Source: Oscillospiraceae bacterium (GTDB lineage Bacteria > Bacillota > Clostridia > Saccharofermentanales > Saccharofermentanaceae). From it: a stretch of DNA of 64,000 bases. The notes under the pieces are model-generated. The model was not told the origin of the DNA. It searched no databases and saw nothing but the letters and a program-made list of their open reading frames with translations. Positions 16,672 through 25,236 of the stretch are shown here, in pieces. The DNA is taken from the NCBI GenBank assembly GCA_015069205.1, contig SVIZ01000001.1, positions 317,155-381,154 of the forward strand, written 5' to 3'. The translations under genes and the position numbers were made by a program. How positions within the stretch are numbered: the first letter of the stretch is position 1; each line of letters starts with the position of its first letter.

Positions 16672-17767
16672 TCTTAGCGTCCTCCTTTCTTACGAGTCTG
16701 AAGTTAGCGATGAAGTCTGCAACCAAAACAGAGAACAGGATTATTCCCTGCAAAAGATCTGCGAAATTAACGTCGATGGCAGGATACTGCGTTGCTGCAG
16801 CCTGGCATCCGTATTGCAGGATCGATATGAGGATTGACGTTACAAAAACCGCAGGAACGCTGAGTTTACTGAGCCATGCAACGATGATTCCCGTCCAGCC
16901 CACGTCATTTGTGATGGTGTCGGAAATCGTGCCTGCAGAAGATACGGTAAGCGCTGCTGCAAGACCGATAAGAGCAGAAGAAATAAACATAGTTCTTAGA
17001 ACGATCTTGCCTACTCCCATGCCGGCATATTTTGCAGTTGCACTGCTGTCGCCGACGACTGAGATCTCATAACCCTGCTTTGTGTATTTAAGGTAAATGT
17101 AGATTACTGCAGTAAGTAAGATCGCTATGATCACAGCCCACAAAAGCTTGAACCTTCCGAGAGGGATTCCGCCCATTATCGCAGACTCGGGAAATGAGCC
17201 GAAAATAGGTCTTTCGGAATCTTCTCTTAAGAAAAAATTCCAGTCTGCTTTTGTATCGCCGATATACCTTATGACATAGAGCATTATGTAGTTGAGCATC
17301 AATGTCATGAGTGTCTCATTCGTGTTGAACTTAACCTTGAGGGCAGCGATCACAACACCGATTATTCCGCTTGAGATCATTGCCGCAAGGCACATCAGAA
17401 CTACTGTTATGAAATTGGGAACTCCGGAACAGTTGAATGCCACGATCGATGCACAGATCGCACCTATCAGGAACTCACCTTCACCTCCGATATTCCAGAA
17501 TCGCATCTTGAACGAAAGGCTCAATGCAAGTGATGTGATAAGGAGCGGAACGAAGATCTTAAGAAGACCTTCGATGCTCTTATAACCATATTTGTTTCCG
17601 ACAAGTCCGATCGTAAACATCTTGCCGTAATATTCAAACGGATTGATACCGAGAATCGCAAGAATGACCGCACCTATAGCAAGTGATACAAGAAGTCCGA
17701 TAGCATAGTAGATGAGTGTTCGTGAGAGCTTTGAATCCGCTCTTCTTACCAGATGATATCTTCTCAT
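16664..17767 (-). CDS. Nucleoside ABC transporter permease, NupB-type
   Basis: A 367-residue permease with 9-10 hydrophobic segments. It carries phrases usual in NupB-like subunits (FWNIGGEGEFLIGAICASIVAF, LMTLMLNYIMLYV). The start ATG overlaps the ATPase stop codon in a TAATG arrangement at 17765-17769, so translation is coupled. Works with the neighbouring permease, ATPase and BmpA lipoprotein for nucleoside import. Confidence 0.93.
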   Translation of the reverse strand: MRRYHLVRRADSKLSRTLIYYAIGLLVSLAIGAVILAILGINPFEYYGKMFTIGLVGNKYGYKSIEGLLKIFVPLLITSLALSLSFKMRFWNIGGEGEFLIGAICASIVAFNCSGVPNFITVVLMCLAAMISSGIIGVVIAALKVKFNTNETLMTLMLNYIMLYVIRYIGDTKADWNFFLREDSERPIFGSFPESAIMGGIPLGRFKLLWAVIIAILLTAVIYIYLKYTKQGYEISVVGDSSATAKYAGMGVGKIVLRTMFISSALIGLAAALTVSSAGTISDTITNDVGWTGIIVAWLSKLSVPAVFVTSILISILQYGCQAAATQYPAIDVNFADLLQGIILFSVLVADFIANFRLVRKEDAKNA

Positions 17768-19341
17768 TAGGCTTTGCCCTCCTCATCAGTAATAGCGGAA
17801 TCTTTGGCAATACCGTCTGTCTTGCCTTCTTTGTTGACGATGTTAAGAGTGCCCGTCATCATGAGACCGATATCTTCTTTAGTGGTGTGATCGCTGTTAA
17901 CGACACCCTGAAGTTTGCCGTGACAGATGACCATGATCTTGTCGCAGAGTGAGAGCATTACGTCAAGGTCCTCACCAACGAAAAGAATGCCGACTCCCTT
18001 CTTCTTTTCATCATTCAAAATGTTATAGATCGTGTAAGAAGAGTTGATATCAAGACCTCTTACGGGATATGCGGTAATGAGTACGTTAGGGCCTGATTTT
18101 ATCTCTCTGCCGAGCAGTACTTTCTGTACGTTACCGCCGGAAAGACGCCTTACCGGAGTCTCAGTCGAAGGTGTGATTATCTCAAGCTTGTCGATTACTT
18201 TCTGTGCTTCCTCACGTGCGGATTTACGGTCAACAAAAATACCCTTTGCCTCATTGTAATTCTTGAGGATCATGTTATCCGTGATCGAGAGCGAAGGCGC
18301 AAGTCCCATACCCAGACGGTCTTCAGGAATGAAGCTCATCGAGATGCCGTGATCCAGTATCTTTTTAGGAGACATTCCGACGATGCTCTCGCCTTCATGT
18401 ATCATCTGTCCGTCTTCGATCTTACGAAGTCCTGCAATGGCTTCGCAGAGTTCTTTCTGTCCTGAACCTGCAATGCCCGCAACGCCTAAGATCTCTCCGC
18501 CTCTGATGTAGAAATTGATGTGATCGACGGCAATGGCACCCTCGTCATTTTTAACCGTAAGATCTCTTATCTCAAGAAGCGGATGAGTCTTCTCGATGAT
18601 GGGTCTGTCAATGTTAAGCGTGATCTTTCTTCCTACCATGAGTTCGGTAAGAGTCTTCTCATCAGTCACTTTGGTTACGACCGTTCCGATATAATCGCCG
18701 TGTCTTAAGACTGCGACTCTGTCAGAGATTGCCATAACTTCATTGAGCTTATGTGTGATTATGATGATCGAATGTCCCTCTTCCTTCATCTTGCGGAGCA
18801 CGGCGAAAAGTTTATCTATCTCCTGAACGGTAAGTACCGCAGTAGGTTCGTCGAGGATGATTATTTTCGCGCCGTAACAAAGGACCTTCAGGATTTCCAA
18901 TGTCTGTTTCTCGGAAACTGCCATATTGGCAACTACCTTGTCCAGATCTATATCAAAGCCGAATTTAGCGGCTGTATCTTCTATTTTTTTGCGGACGTCT
19001 GCACCATGGAAGATGCGTCCTTCTCCCCTCATTCCGATACGGATATTCTCGAGAGCCGTAAATCTCTCGACCAGCTTAAAGTGCTGGTGAACCATTCCTA
19101 TTCCAAGTTTGCCGGAGTCTTCAGGTGAGTTGATCTCTACCTTTTTTCCGTCGATAAAAATAGAACCGCTGTCGGGCATGTAGATGCCCGACAGCATGTT
19201 CATGAGTGTCGTTTTTCCTGATCCGTTCTCGCCAAGGAGAGCCAATATCTCACCTTTGGCAAGAGAAAGATTGATGTTTTTATTGGCCGCCACAGGGCCG
19301 AAGCTTTTAGATATTCCCTTTAGCTCTATGGCATATTCCAT
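17767..19341 (-). CDS. Nucleoside ABC transporter ATPase with two ATP-binding domains (NupA-type)
   Basis: A 524-residue tandem ATPase. Domain 1 has Walker A GENGSGKTT (residues about 37-45) and Walker B IIILDEPTAVL; its signature motif is weak (MAVSEKQTLEI), as in sugar/nucleoside ATPases. Domain 2 has a degenerate Walker A (GIAGSGQKEL) and signature LSGGNVQKVLLGRE; its Walker B Asp-Glu is replaced (NVLITAYPVRGLD). Only one ATP site is likely fully active, a known asymmetry of this family. The gene is flanked by bmpA and the permease genes. Confidence 0.93.
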   Translation of the reverse strand: MEYAIELKGISKSFGPVAANKNINLSLAKGEILALLGENGSGKTTLMNMLSGIYMPDSGSIFIDGKKVEINSPEDSGKLGIGMVHQHFKLVERFTALENIRIGMRGEGRIFHGADVRKKIEDTAAKFGFDIDLDKVVANMAVSEKQTLEILKVLCYGAKIIILDEPTAVLTVQEIDKLFAVLRKMKEEGHSIIIITHKLNEVMAISDRVAVLRHGDYIGTVVTKVTDEKTLTELMVGRKITLNIDRPIIEKTHPLLEIRDLTVKNDEGAIAVDHINFYIRGGEILGVAGIAGSGQKELCEAIAGLRKIEDGQMIHEGESIVGMSPKKILDHGISMSFIPEDRLGMGLAPSLSITDNMILKNYNEAKGIFVDRKSAREEAQKVIDKLEIITPSTETPVRRLSGGNVQKVLLGREIKSGPNVLITAYPVRGLDINSSYTIYNILNDEKKKGVGILFVGEDLDVMLSLCDKIMVICHGKLQGVVNSDHTTKEDIGLMMTGTLNIVNKEGKTDGIAKDSAITDEEGKA

Positions 19342-19371
19342 AAAACACCCCTCGAATCAAATTACTTGTTA

Positions 19372-20586
19372 TCAGTTAACCTGAGTAACGCCTTCTACAT
19401 AGTAGTTCATTGAACCCTGGATAACGCCGTCGTCAACAGAAGGGCCGCCTGCTACTACGATCTCTGTACCGTCATTTGCAATGAGAGCAGCATTTGTCTT
19501 CTCTACTGCAACAGATCCTGTATCGCCGCTGAAAGAAAGCTTAACGCCTGAGAATACATCCCACTCACCGGAGATCATCATCTTCTTGGCAAGCTCGATT
19601 GCTTCCTTTGTCTGAGGCTCGCAGTTGGCTGAGAGCTCTGAAACGTCAACGAGACCTGCGTTGAGACCTTCATAGTAGTTGCCTACTGTTGTCATGAATG
19701 TAGCAGGATTCTCCATAGCAGCCTTCATAGCTGTTGCATAGTAAGCATCCCAGTTCCATACAGGTGCTGCGAGGTGAGCATTGGGAGCTTCCTTTGTCAT
19801 GTCTGAGTTGTAGCCGCATCCGAAAACGCCCTTCTCGTTAGCAACGATCTGAGGCTGAGCGGAGTCACAGTGCTGAGCGATAACGCCGCATCCGTATGTG
19901 TCGATGAGAGTCTCAGCTGCCTGTCTCTCGAGTTCCTGATCGCCCCATGTAGAGATCTCGTAAACGAAAACCTGTGCATCAGGGTTAACTGCCAAAGCGC
20001 CCATAGCGAAAGCATTGATGCCTGAGCATGTCTCAGCGTACTCTGTACCCCAGGCAGAAACATAACCCAAATTGTTGTTGCCTGTAGCAAGAGACTTGTA
20101 ACCTGCAGCGATACCTGCAAGGTAACGTGCCTGGTAGATTCTTCCGAAATAGTTATTGAAGTTTGTATCGTTTGAAAGATAACCTGTTGCGTGAGAGAAA
20201 ATGATGTCAGGATATTCTTTAGCCTTCTCATCGAAAGCATTGAGGTAACCAAAGCTGATACCGAAGATGATGTTGCATCCGTTACCGGCGAGCTGGTCGA
20301 TAGCCTGCTTAACCTTCTCGTCATCCTCAGGTACGTTGTCTACGATGTAGAGATCCTTTGTAGGATCAAGACCTACCTGCTTCATAGCTTCGGTGATACC
20401 GTGATGATGAGCATAGGTATAACCTGATGTGTCATTCTGGCTGTTGATGTAGATCGCACCAACCTTAAAGTCAGAAGCCGCACCCTTGTCCCCCTCTGTT
20501 TCTTTAGCCGCATTACAGCCTGCAAGAGCAAATACGGAAGTAACCGCAAGAGCTGCCGTGACTATCAAAGAAATCAACTTCTTCAT
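19372..20586 (-). CDS. BmpA-family nucleoside-binding lipoprotein
   Basis: About 404 residues from the ATG at 20586, which has SD GGAGG; an in-frame start 18 nt upstream is less likely. The signal peptide ends in lipobox LAGC, so it is lipid-anchored outside. The BMP domain shows KVGAIYINSQNDTSGYTYAHHHGI, GISFGYLNAF and YLAGIAAGYKS. It binds purine nucleosides for the ABC importer. Upstream, a short hairpin (ATATGCA/TGCATAT, 20611-20632) with a weak T run separates it from xpt and may modulate or process the transcript. Confidence 0.93.
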   Translation of the reverse strand: MKKLISLIVTAALAVTSVFALAGCNAAKETEGDKGAASDFKVGAIYINSQNDTSGYTYAHHHGITEAMKQVGLDPTKDLYIVDNVPEDDEKVKQAIDQLAGNGCNIIFGISFGYLNAFDEKAKEYPDIIFSHATGYLSNDTNFNNYFGRIYQARYLAGIAAGYKSLATGNNNLGYVSAWGTEYAETCSGINAFAMGALAVNPDAQVFVYEISTWGDQELERQAAETLIDTYGCGVIAQHCDSAQPQIVANEKGVFGCGYNSDMTKEAPNAHLAAPVWNWDAYYATAMKAAMENPATFMTTVGNYYEGLNAGLVDVSELSANCEPQTKEAIELAKKMMISGEWDVFSGVKLSFSGDTGSVAVEKTNAALIANDGTEIVVAGGPSVDDGVIQGSMNYYVEGVTQVN

Positions 20587-20645
20587 AAATTGCCTCCAGT
20601 TCAAAAATTTATATGCAGAGCAAATGCATATTCTGAAATTAAGAC

Positions 20646-21233
20646 TCAGGCCTGCTGCCTGAACTCGAGTGAGTCGTCGGTCATCTTGTCAATAATTGCC
20701 AGTGACTCTACCCTGATACCCTCGGCACGGAGTTTGTCTCCTCCGCCCTGGAACCCCTTCTCGATGGCAATAGCGCAGCCGGCAAGTTTTGCACCTGCCT
20801 CGTTTACTATCTCGATGAGTCCTGTAAGGGCATTTCCTTTTGCAAGGAAGTCATCGACAATGAGCACGGTGTCTTCTGAAGTGATGTAATCACTCGACAC
20901 TGCGATGTCATAAGTCTGCTGATGGGTGTAGGAATAAACCTTGGATGTGAGGATATTTCCGGTGAGATTTAACGTGGAATGCTTCTTTGCAAAGACCACC
21001 GGAAGGCCCATGGAAAGGCCAGCCGCAAAAGCAATGGCAATGCCCGAAGATTCGATGGTTAACACCTTTGTAACATTGTTACATGCGAAAAGCCGTGCGA
21101 TTTCATCCCCCATATCCTTAAGGAGCTTTGTATCGATCTGCTGGTTTAGAAAACTACCCACCTTCAGCACTTCGCCGGGCAGGATCTGACCTTCTTCAAG
21201 GATCCTTTGTTCTAACTCGCGGATACTGATCAC
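20646..21233 (-). CDS. xpt: Xanthine phosphoribosyltransferase
   Basis: About 192-195 residues. The PRPP-binding motif VLIVDDFLAKGNAL (residues about 125-138) and the N-terminal RELEQRILEEGQILPGEVLKVGSFLNQQID are typical of Xpt. It makes XMP from xanthine. The start is uncertain: the GTG at 21231-21233 overlaps the SD (GGAGG at 21233-21237), while an ATC at 21222-21224 has an ideal 8-nt spacing. A strong promoter lies at 21261-21289. No purine riboswitch aptamer is visible in the short leader, unlike many xpt genes. Confidence 0.93.
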   Translation of the reverse strand: MISIRELEQRILEEGQILPGEVLKVGSFLNQQIDTKLLKDMGDEIARLFACNNVTKVLTIESSGIAIAFAAGLSMGLPVVFAKKHSTLNLTGNILTSKVYSYTHQQTYDIAVSSDYITSEDTVLIVDDFLAKGNALTGLIEIVNEAGAKLAGCAIAIEKGFQGGGDKLRAEGIRVESLAIIDKMTDDSLEFRQQA

Positions 21234-21260
21234 CTCCCCAAGGAATTATCCACGTTAATA

Positions 21261-21289
21261 ATATTATAATTATTACAAAATAGTGTCAA
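21261..21289 (-). promoter_or_regulatory. Sigma-A type promoter of the xpt-bmpA-nup operon
   Basis: Minus strand TTGACA (21284-21289), 17-nt spacer, TATAAT-like TAATAT (21261-21266). It is one of the best matches in the window, and the transcript leader is only about 20-25 nt. Confidence 0.8.
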
Positions 21290-21334
21290 ACTTAATTGGC
21301 ACTACTTTTAGCACTAATTCGGCTCAAATAATTG

Positions 21335-21991
21335 TCAGTTTTGCGGTATGTAATCAGACACGGCAAGTGATATTGCGTCAGGAAGGGCCTCAGCCAGATC
21401 CATGCCGCCTGCCTTTACCGTTTCAACAGGGATAAGATTTTCGGTATAACCTGCTCCGAGACAGTAATACAGGGACGATCCGAGACCCCTTTTGAATCTT
21501 CTGTAGGATAAGATCTCGCCCAGAACTTCAGAAGCTTCATCGCCGATTGCAAGAACCGGAACCCCATTCTTTGAAATGGCATCGAGAAGTGCGGCTTTTC
21601 CGTCATCTGAAATTACCGGGTTCCCTGTAATGACGATCATCATGTGTGCGGAATATTCCCTGGGGATCTCTTCATTTACGAGAACTCCGTCAGGATTGTA
21701 TTCCTCGAAATGAAAAGAAGGAGCTCTTACCGGAATGGTTTCCTTTGTAATATTTCCGGGTGCTATGACATTTACAACAGGAGACAGATGCTCTAACTCC
21801 TGCGGAAGTTCACCTATCCAATATATGGTAATGTCAGATTCAGCTATGGCATCCAGATTAGCTTCAACTTCGGCTTTTCTGTCAATGACCGCCTGTCTTT
21901 GCGTACTTGAACCAAACAGCATGGCAAGGAAAAAGAAAAAACCTGCTGTAAGAAAAACAAGTACTATGAGTCCGGCCTTGCTCTTATTCAT
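21335..21991 (-). CDS. Membrane-anchored protein of unknown function
   Basis: A 218-residue protein with an N-terminal anchor or signal (residues 7-27, LIVLVFLTAGFFFFLAMLFG). The soluble part has the strands DITIYWIGELP and SAHMMIVITGNPVISDDGKAALLDAISKNG, which look like an alpha/beta domain, but no catalytic motif can be named. It starts 3 bp after the SseB-like gene stop and likely shares its mRNA. Function unknown. Confidence 0.72.
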   Translation of the reverse strand: MNKSKAGLIVLVFLTAGFFFFLAMLFGSSTQRQAVIDRKAEVEANLDAIAESDITIYWIGELPQELEHLSPVVNVIAPGNITKETIPVRAPSFHFEEYNPDGVLVNEEIPREYSAHMMIVITGNPVISDDGKAALLDAISKNGVPVLAIGDEASEVLGEILSYRRFKRGLGSSLYYCLGAGYTENLIPVETVKAGGMDLAEALPDAISLAVSDYIPQN

Positions 21992-21993
21992 TA

Positions 21994-22734
21994 TCAGTCT
22001 TTCCTGCTTACGAATGGTTTAACGTTTTGGATTACCTGCTTTGCAAAATCCTCGTTGCTTGATACGACCATCGCATCCATGTTATCGAGATAAGGAAGAC
22101 AGTATTTTCTAAGGTTATCGAGCGTGTATTTCAAGGGTTCACCCTCGCCTTCAGCGTTTGCGACCACAAGCCAGATAAGCCTGTCGGTACCGTTTTCGCG
22201 CATAAGCCTTACCCAGATATCTGATACCGTGGGTTCGATGAGGAGATATCCTTCCAAAGCTTTCTTAAGTTCCGGCGGATAGCGGTCAGGCTCTCCGACC
22301 TTTGCCGTACCGTCGCCTCCGATTCCCATCTGGGCAGCAATCATCTTGAGCATGTCCTTACCGAAGAGAACTTCTTCTGAACCGGGATTGATGACAAAAC
22401 CGGAAAGGTCCATCTTAGGTGACATAACTACATCAATGAGATCTGCAAAACCTGCGATTACACCGTTCTGCGGTTCCTTCTTATTCTCGAAAGCGACTTC
22501 GAAGCTGTCGGAATCACAGTAGACAACCATGTATTTTTTGCCCTTGGAATCGCTTACGGCATGAAAACTGTAATTGCCGTCCGTACCGTCAACGGGAACA
22601 AGGAATTTTGCAACTGCCGCTTCTTTTAAGACAGCGATCATGTTCTCTTCGGAATTATCATTGCGGATGGAACCTAAGAGTTCTACCAGTTTCTCATTTT
22701 CTATTCTCTCGATCTTGTTTGAATCTTCACTCAT
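21994..22734 (-). CDS. SseB-domain protein
   Basis: A 246-residue soluble protein. Residues about 30-125 resemble SseB N-terminal domains: AAVAKFLVPV, then KKYMVVYCDSDSF, then GFADLIDVVMSPKMDLSGFVINPG. The C-terminal part (residues 150-246) corresponds to the enhanced serine-sensitivity C-terminal domain in layout. The family's biochemical role is not established. It lies in a cluster with the AEC transporter and the anchored protein downstream. Confidence 0.78.
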   Translation of the reverse strand: MSEDSNKIERIENEKLVELLGSIRNDNSEENMIAVLKEAAVAKFLVPVDGTDGNYSFHAVSDSKGKKYMVVYCDSDSFEVAFENKKEPQNGVIAGFADLIDVVMSPKMDLSGFVINPGSEEVLFGKDMLKMIAAQMGIGGDGTAKVGEPDRYPPELKKALEGYLLIEPTVSDIWVRLMRENGTDRLIWLVVANAEGEGEPLKYTLDNLRKYCLPYLDNMDAMVVSSNEDFAKQVIQNVKPFVSRKD

Positions 22735-22752
22735 TTCCTTATCCTCTTATCT

Positions 22753-23682
22753 TCAGAATACTGCTTTAACCGCCCATGCCCAGAACATTATCGTAACGAG
22801 CATGAATACCATTGATAACGATACCGTGCGCGCGGAAAAATGCGGAGCCACTTCGTAGTTCTCGGCAAATATAACATTCATCGAGCCGCACGGCAAAGCA
22901 CACATCAGAACAACCACACTCTTTGTCTCCGGTGCTATTGTAACCCAGTTTGAGATAAGCAGCACGGCGCCCATGACAAGAGCCGGCAGAACAATGAGTC
23001 TTAATGCCGATACGACGTATGCCTTCTTGTCAGTAAGAAGCTTCTTGATGTTAACGCTTGCAAGCATCGATCCCATTACAATCATTGACATCGGGACAGT
23101 CATGTCACCGATGAGCTTAAACGTATCTGAAATAAATCCGGGCATTCTCCACGGAATGATGAACATGACGATCGCAACGATCGATGCAACCGACACCGAA
23201 CTCTTGAACATGTCGAGCAGTGCAAATCTCGGCTTTTTCGAGAACAGATATACAGCATATGTGTAAAAGAAAAGGTTATAGCAAAGATTAAATACTGCAG
23301 CGAGCAAAAGTCCGTAGCTTCCGTAAAGCGCTTCCATCAGAGGGAAACCTACAAAGCCGGTATTCGCAAAGACAGTGCAGGTGATCATTATCCTCTTCTC
23401 ATCTTCAAGAATGTTGACTTTTTTCAAAGATAATCTCAGCGCGATAAGTGATACCGCATAGTATCCGATCGCAATAGCAGCACATGCGATCATTCCGTTT
23501 ACGGCATCCGTGGAATACGTATGCTGGCTTGAATTGATGATCATGAAAGGCAGAACAGCCTTAAGCAGGATATCCGATAACGCACGCTCACCTGTGCTGC
23601 CTATCACCTTGGATTTGTTTAACGCAAAACCTAAGAGCAGAAAAACGAATATCTTGAAAAATACGATGTAAACCTGAACCAT
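22753..23682 (-). CDS. AEC family (auxin efflux carrier) transporter
   Basis: A 309-residue protein with ten hydrophobic segments. It starts VYIVFFKIFVFLLLGFALNKSKV and holds the phrases VFANTGFVGFPLMEALYG and ALPCGSMNVIFAENY that mark the AEC family. Bacterial members export or import small organic acids or amino acids; the substrate cannot be told. The start lies 4 bp after the glpK stop without a clear SD, so translation is probably coupled. Confidence 0.9.
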   Translation of the reverse strand: MVQVYIVFFKIFVFLLLGFALNKSKVIGSTGERALSDILLKAVLPFMIINSSQHTYSTDAVNGMIACAAIAIGYYAVSLIALRLSLKKVNILEDEKRIMITCTVFANTGFVGFPLMEALYGSYGLLLAAVFNLCYNLFFYTYAVYLFSKKPRFALLDMFKSSVSVASIVAIVMFIIPWRMPGFISDTFKLIGDMTVPMSMIVMGSMLASVNIKKLLTDKKAYVVSALRLIVLPALVMGAVLLISNWVTIAPETKSVVVLMCALPCGSMNVIFAENYEVAPHFSARTVSLSMVFMLVTIMFWAWAVKAVF

Positions 23683-23686
23683 TAGA

Positions 23687-25225
23687 TCAGTCGTTGCCGG
23701 AAAGAAGTGTTGCTCTTACGGCAGAACGATATCCCTCCATCTTCTCGGATACTTCAAATGCTGACATATCAGGTTCGTAAGAAGCACCTGCCTTATAGAA
23801 CTCACCCGTCTTTTCAACAGACTCGAAAATCCCGGCCTGAATTCCTGCTGCCAGTCCCGCACCCATGGCGGTCATCTCGTCACTTAACGCTCTCGTGATC
23901 GTGACTCCCAGAAGATCAGACTGAAGTTGCATGAGGAAGCTGCTCGCGCACACTCCGCCGTCCACCTTCATTTGTCCGGCCTTAATGCCCGTATCATCAG
24001 TCATGAGGTTAACCAGTTCAGTAACCTGATATGCTATTGATTCAACACCGGCCCTGATGATCTGTGCTCTGCCCGTACCTCTGGTGAGGCCCGTTAAAAC
24101 ACCTCTTGCGTCAGGCTTCCAGTATGGTGCGCCCAAACCCGTAAATGCCGGAACTAAATATACACCGCCGGTGTCTTCAATGGAATTGCAAAATTCATCA
24201 CAATCTTTAGGATTTTCGATAAATCCGAGCTCATCTTTCAGCCAGCTTATGACTGAACCTGCCTGGAAGATACTTCCTTCCAACGCATAGTTTGTTACTC
24301 CGTTAATGGACCACGCACATGAAGTAAGAAGTCCGTTTTTGGAGAATACAGGCTCGGTACCGAGATTCATCAGTGTGAAGCTTCCGGTTCCGTATGTGGT
24401 CTTGGAATCGCCTTTGTTTATTGCATTCTGGCCGAGCAATGCTGCCGGCTGGTCGCCAAGAACGCCTGTGATATGAACACCGTTTACCGACATAAGATCC
24501 TTGACCTCATCATCAGTAAAACCGTTGCTACTAAGATACTCTTCATCGAGTTCGATCATGCCGTAATCGGCGCAGGATTCGAGAGGTTTTGCAAGCGAGT
24601 TTACAGGTATTCCGAACAATTCCAAAAACTCTTTATCATATGCTTTTTTGGATATGTCGAAAAGCATCGTTCTTGAACAGTTGGAATAATCCGAAGCATA
24701 AGATCTTCCGTTTGTAAGTCTGTATACAAGGAACCCGTCGATCGTTGAAAGACAGGCTTCTCCGCTTAAGCAGCGCTCTCTTAAACCCTTGATGTTTTCG
24801 AGCAGCCAGAGCATCTTCGTGGCAGAGAAATACGGGTCGATCTTAAGACCTGTTATCTCTGTGATCCTTCTGCCCTGCTCCCTGATCTCAGGGCGTCTGC
24901 AAATGTCGGAAGTTCTTCTGCACTGCCATACGATCGCCTGAGTAAAAGGCTTTCCGGAAGGAGAGAATGCGACAGTCGTCTCACGCTGGTTTGTGATGCC
25001 CATGCTGATGATACTGCCCTTTGCTTCCGGGTGCTCTTTCAACAGCATCGCAATAGCTTTAAGGACGGATACATATATCTCCTCTGCATCGTGGCTTACC
25101 CAGCCCGGCTGCGGATAATACTGCTTGAAAGGCACATGCGTACCCTGTGACAGATTACCTTCTTCATCAAGAAGAAATGCCTTGGTCGAAGTAGTTCCCT
25201 GATCGATGCAAAGAATATATCTCAT
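23687..25225 (-). CDS. glpK: Glycerol kinase
   Basis: A 512-residue FGGY kinase. It starts YILCIDQGTTSTKAFLLDEEG, with the ATP/substrate motifs GITNQRETTVAF and IVWQCRRT, and the C-terminal GLGAPYWKPDARGVLTGLTRGT. It phosphorylates glycerol to sn-glycerol-3-phosphate. Length is usual. SD AAGGAGGAG precedes ATG. No glpF or glpD lies next to it; the neighbours are malQ upstream and an AEC transporter downstream. Confidence 0.95.
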   Translation of the reverse strand: MRYILCIDQGTTSTKAFLLDEEGNLSQGTHVPFKQYYPQPGWVSHDAEEIYVSVLKAIAMLLKEHPEAKGSIISMGITNQRETTVAFSPSGKPFTQAIVWQCRRTSDICRRPEIREQGRRITEITGLKIDPYFSATKMLWLLENIKGLRERCLSGEACLSTIDGFLVYRLTNGRSYASDYSNCSRTMLFDISKKAYDKEFLELFGIPVNSLAKPLESCADYGMIELDEEYLSSNGFTDDEVKDLMSVNGVHITGVLGDQPAALLGQNAINKGDSKTTYGTGSFTLMNLGTEPVFSKNGLLTSCAWSINGVTNYALEGSIFQAGSVISWLKDELGFIENPKDCDEFCNSIEDTGGVYLVPAFTGLGAPYWKPDARGVLTGLTRGTGRAQIIRAGVESIAYQVTELVNLMTDDTGIKAGQMKVDGGVCASSFLMQLQSDLLGVTITRALSDEMTAMGAGLAAGIQAGIFESVEKTGEFYKAGASYEPDMSAFEVSEKMEGYRSAVRATLLSGND

Positions 25226-25236
25226 GAGGCTCCTCC

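Noticed and set aside
21234..21334. Purine riboswitch upstream of xpt
   Set aside because: The leader is about 20-25 nt after a strong promoter and lacks the aptamer's conserved loops; there is no room for it.
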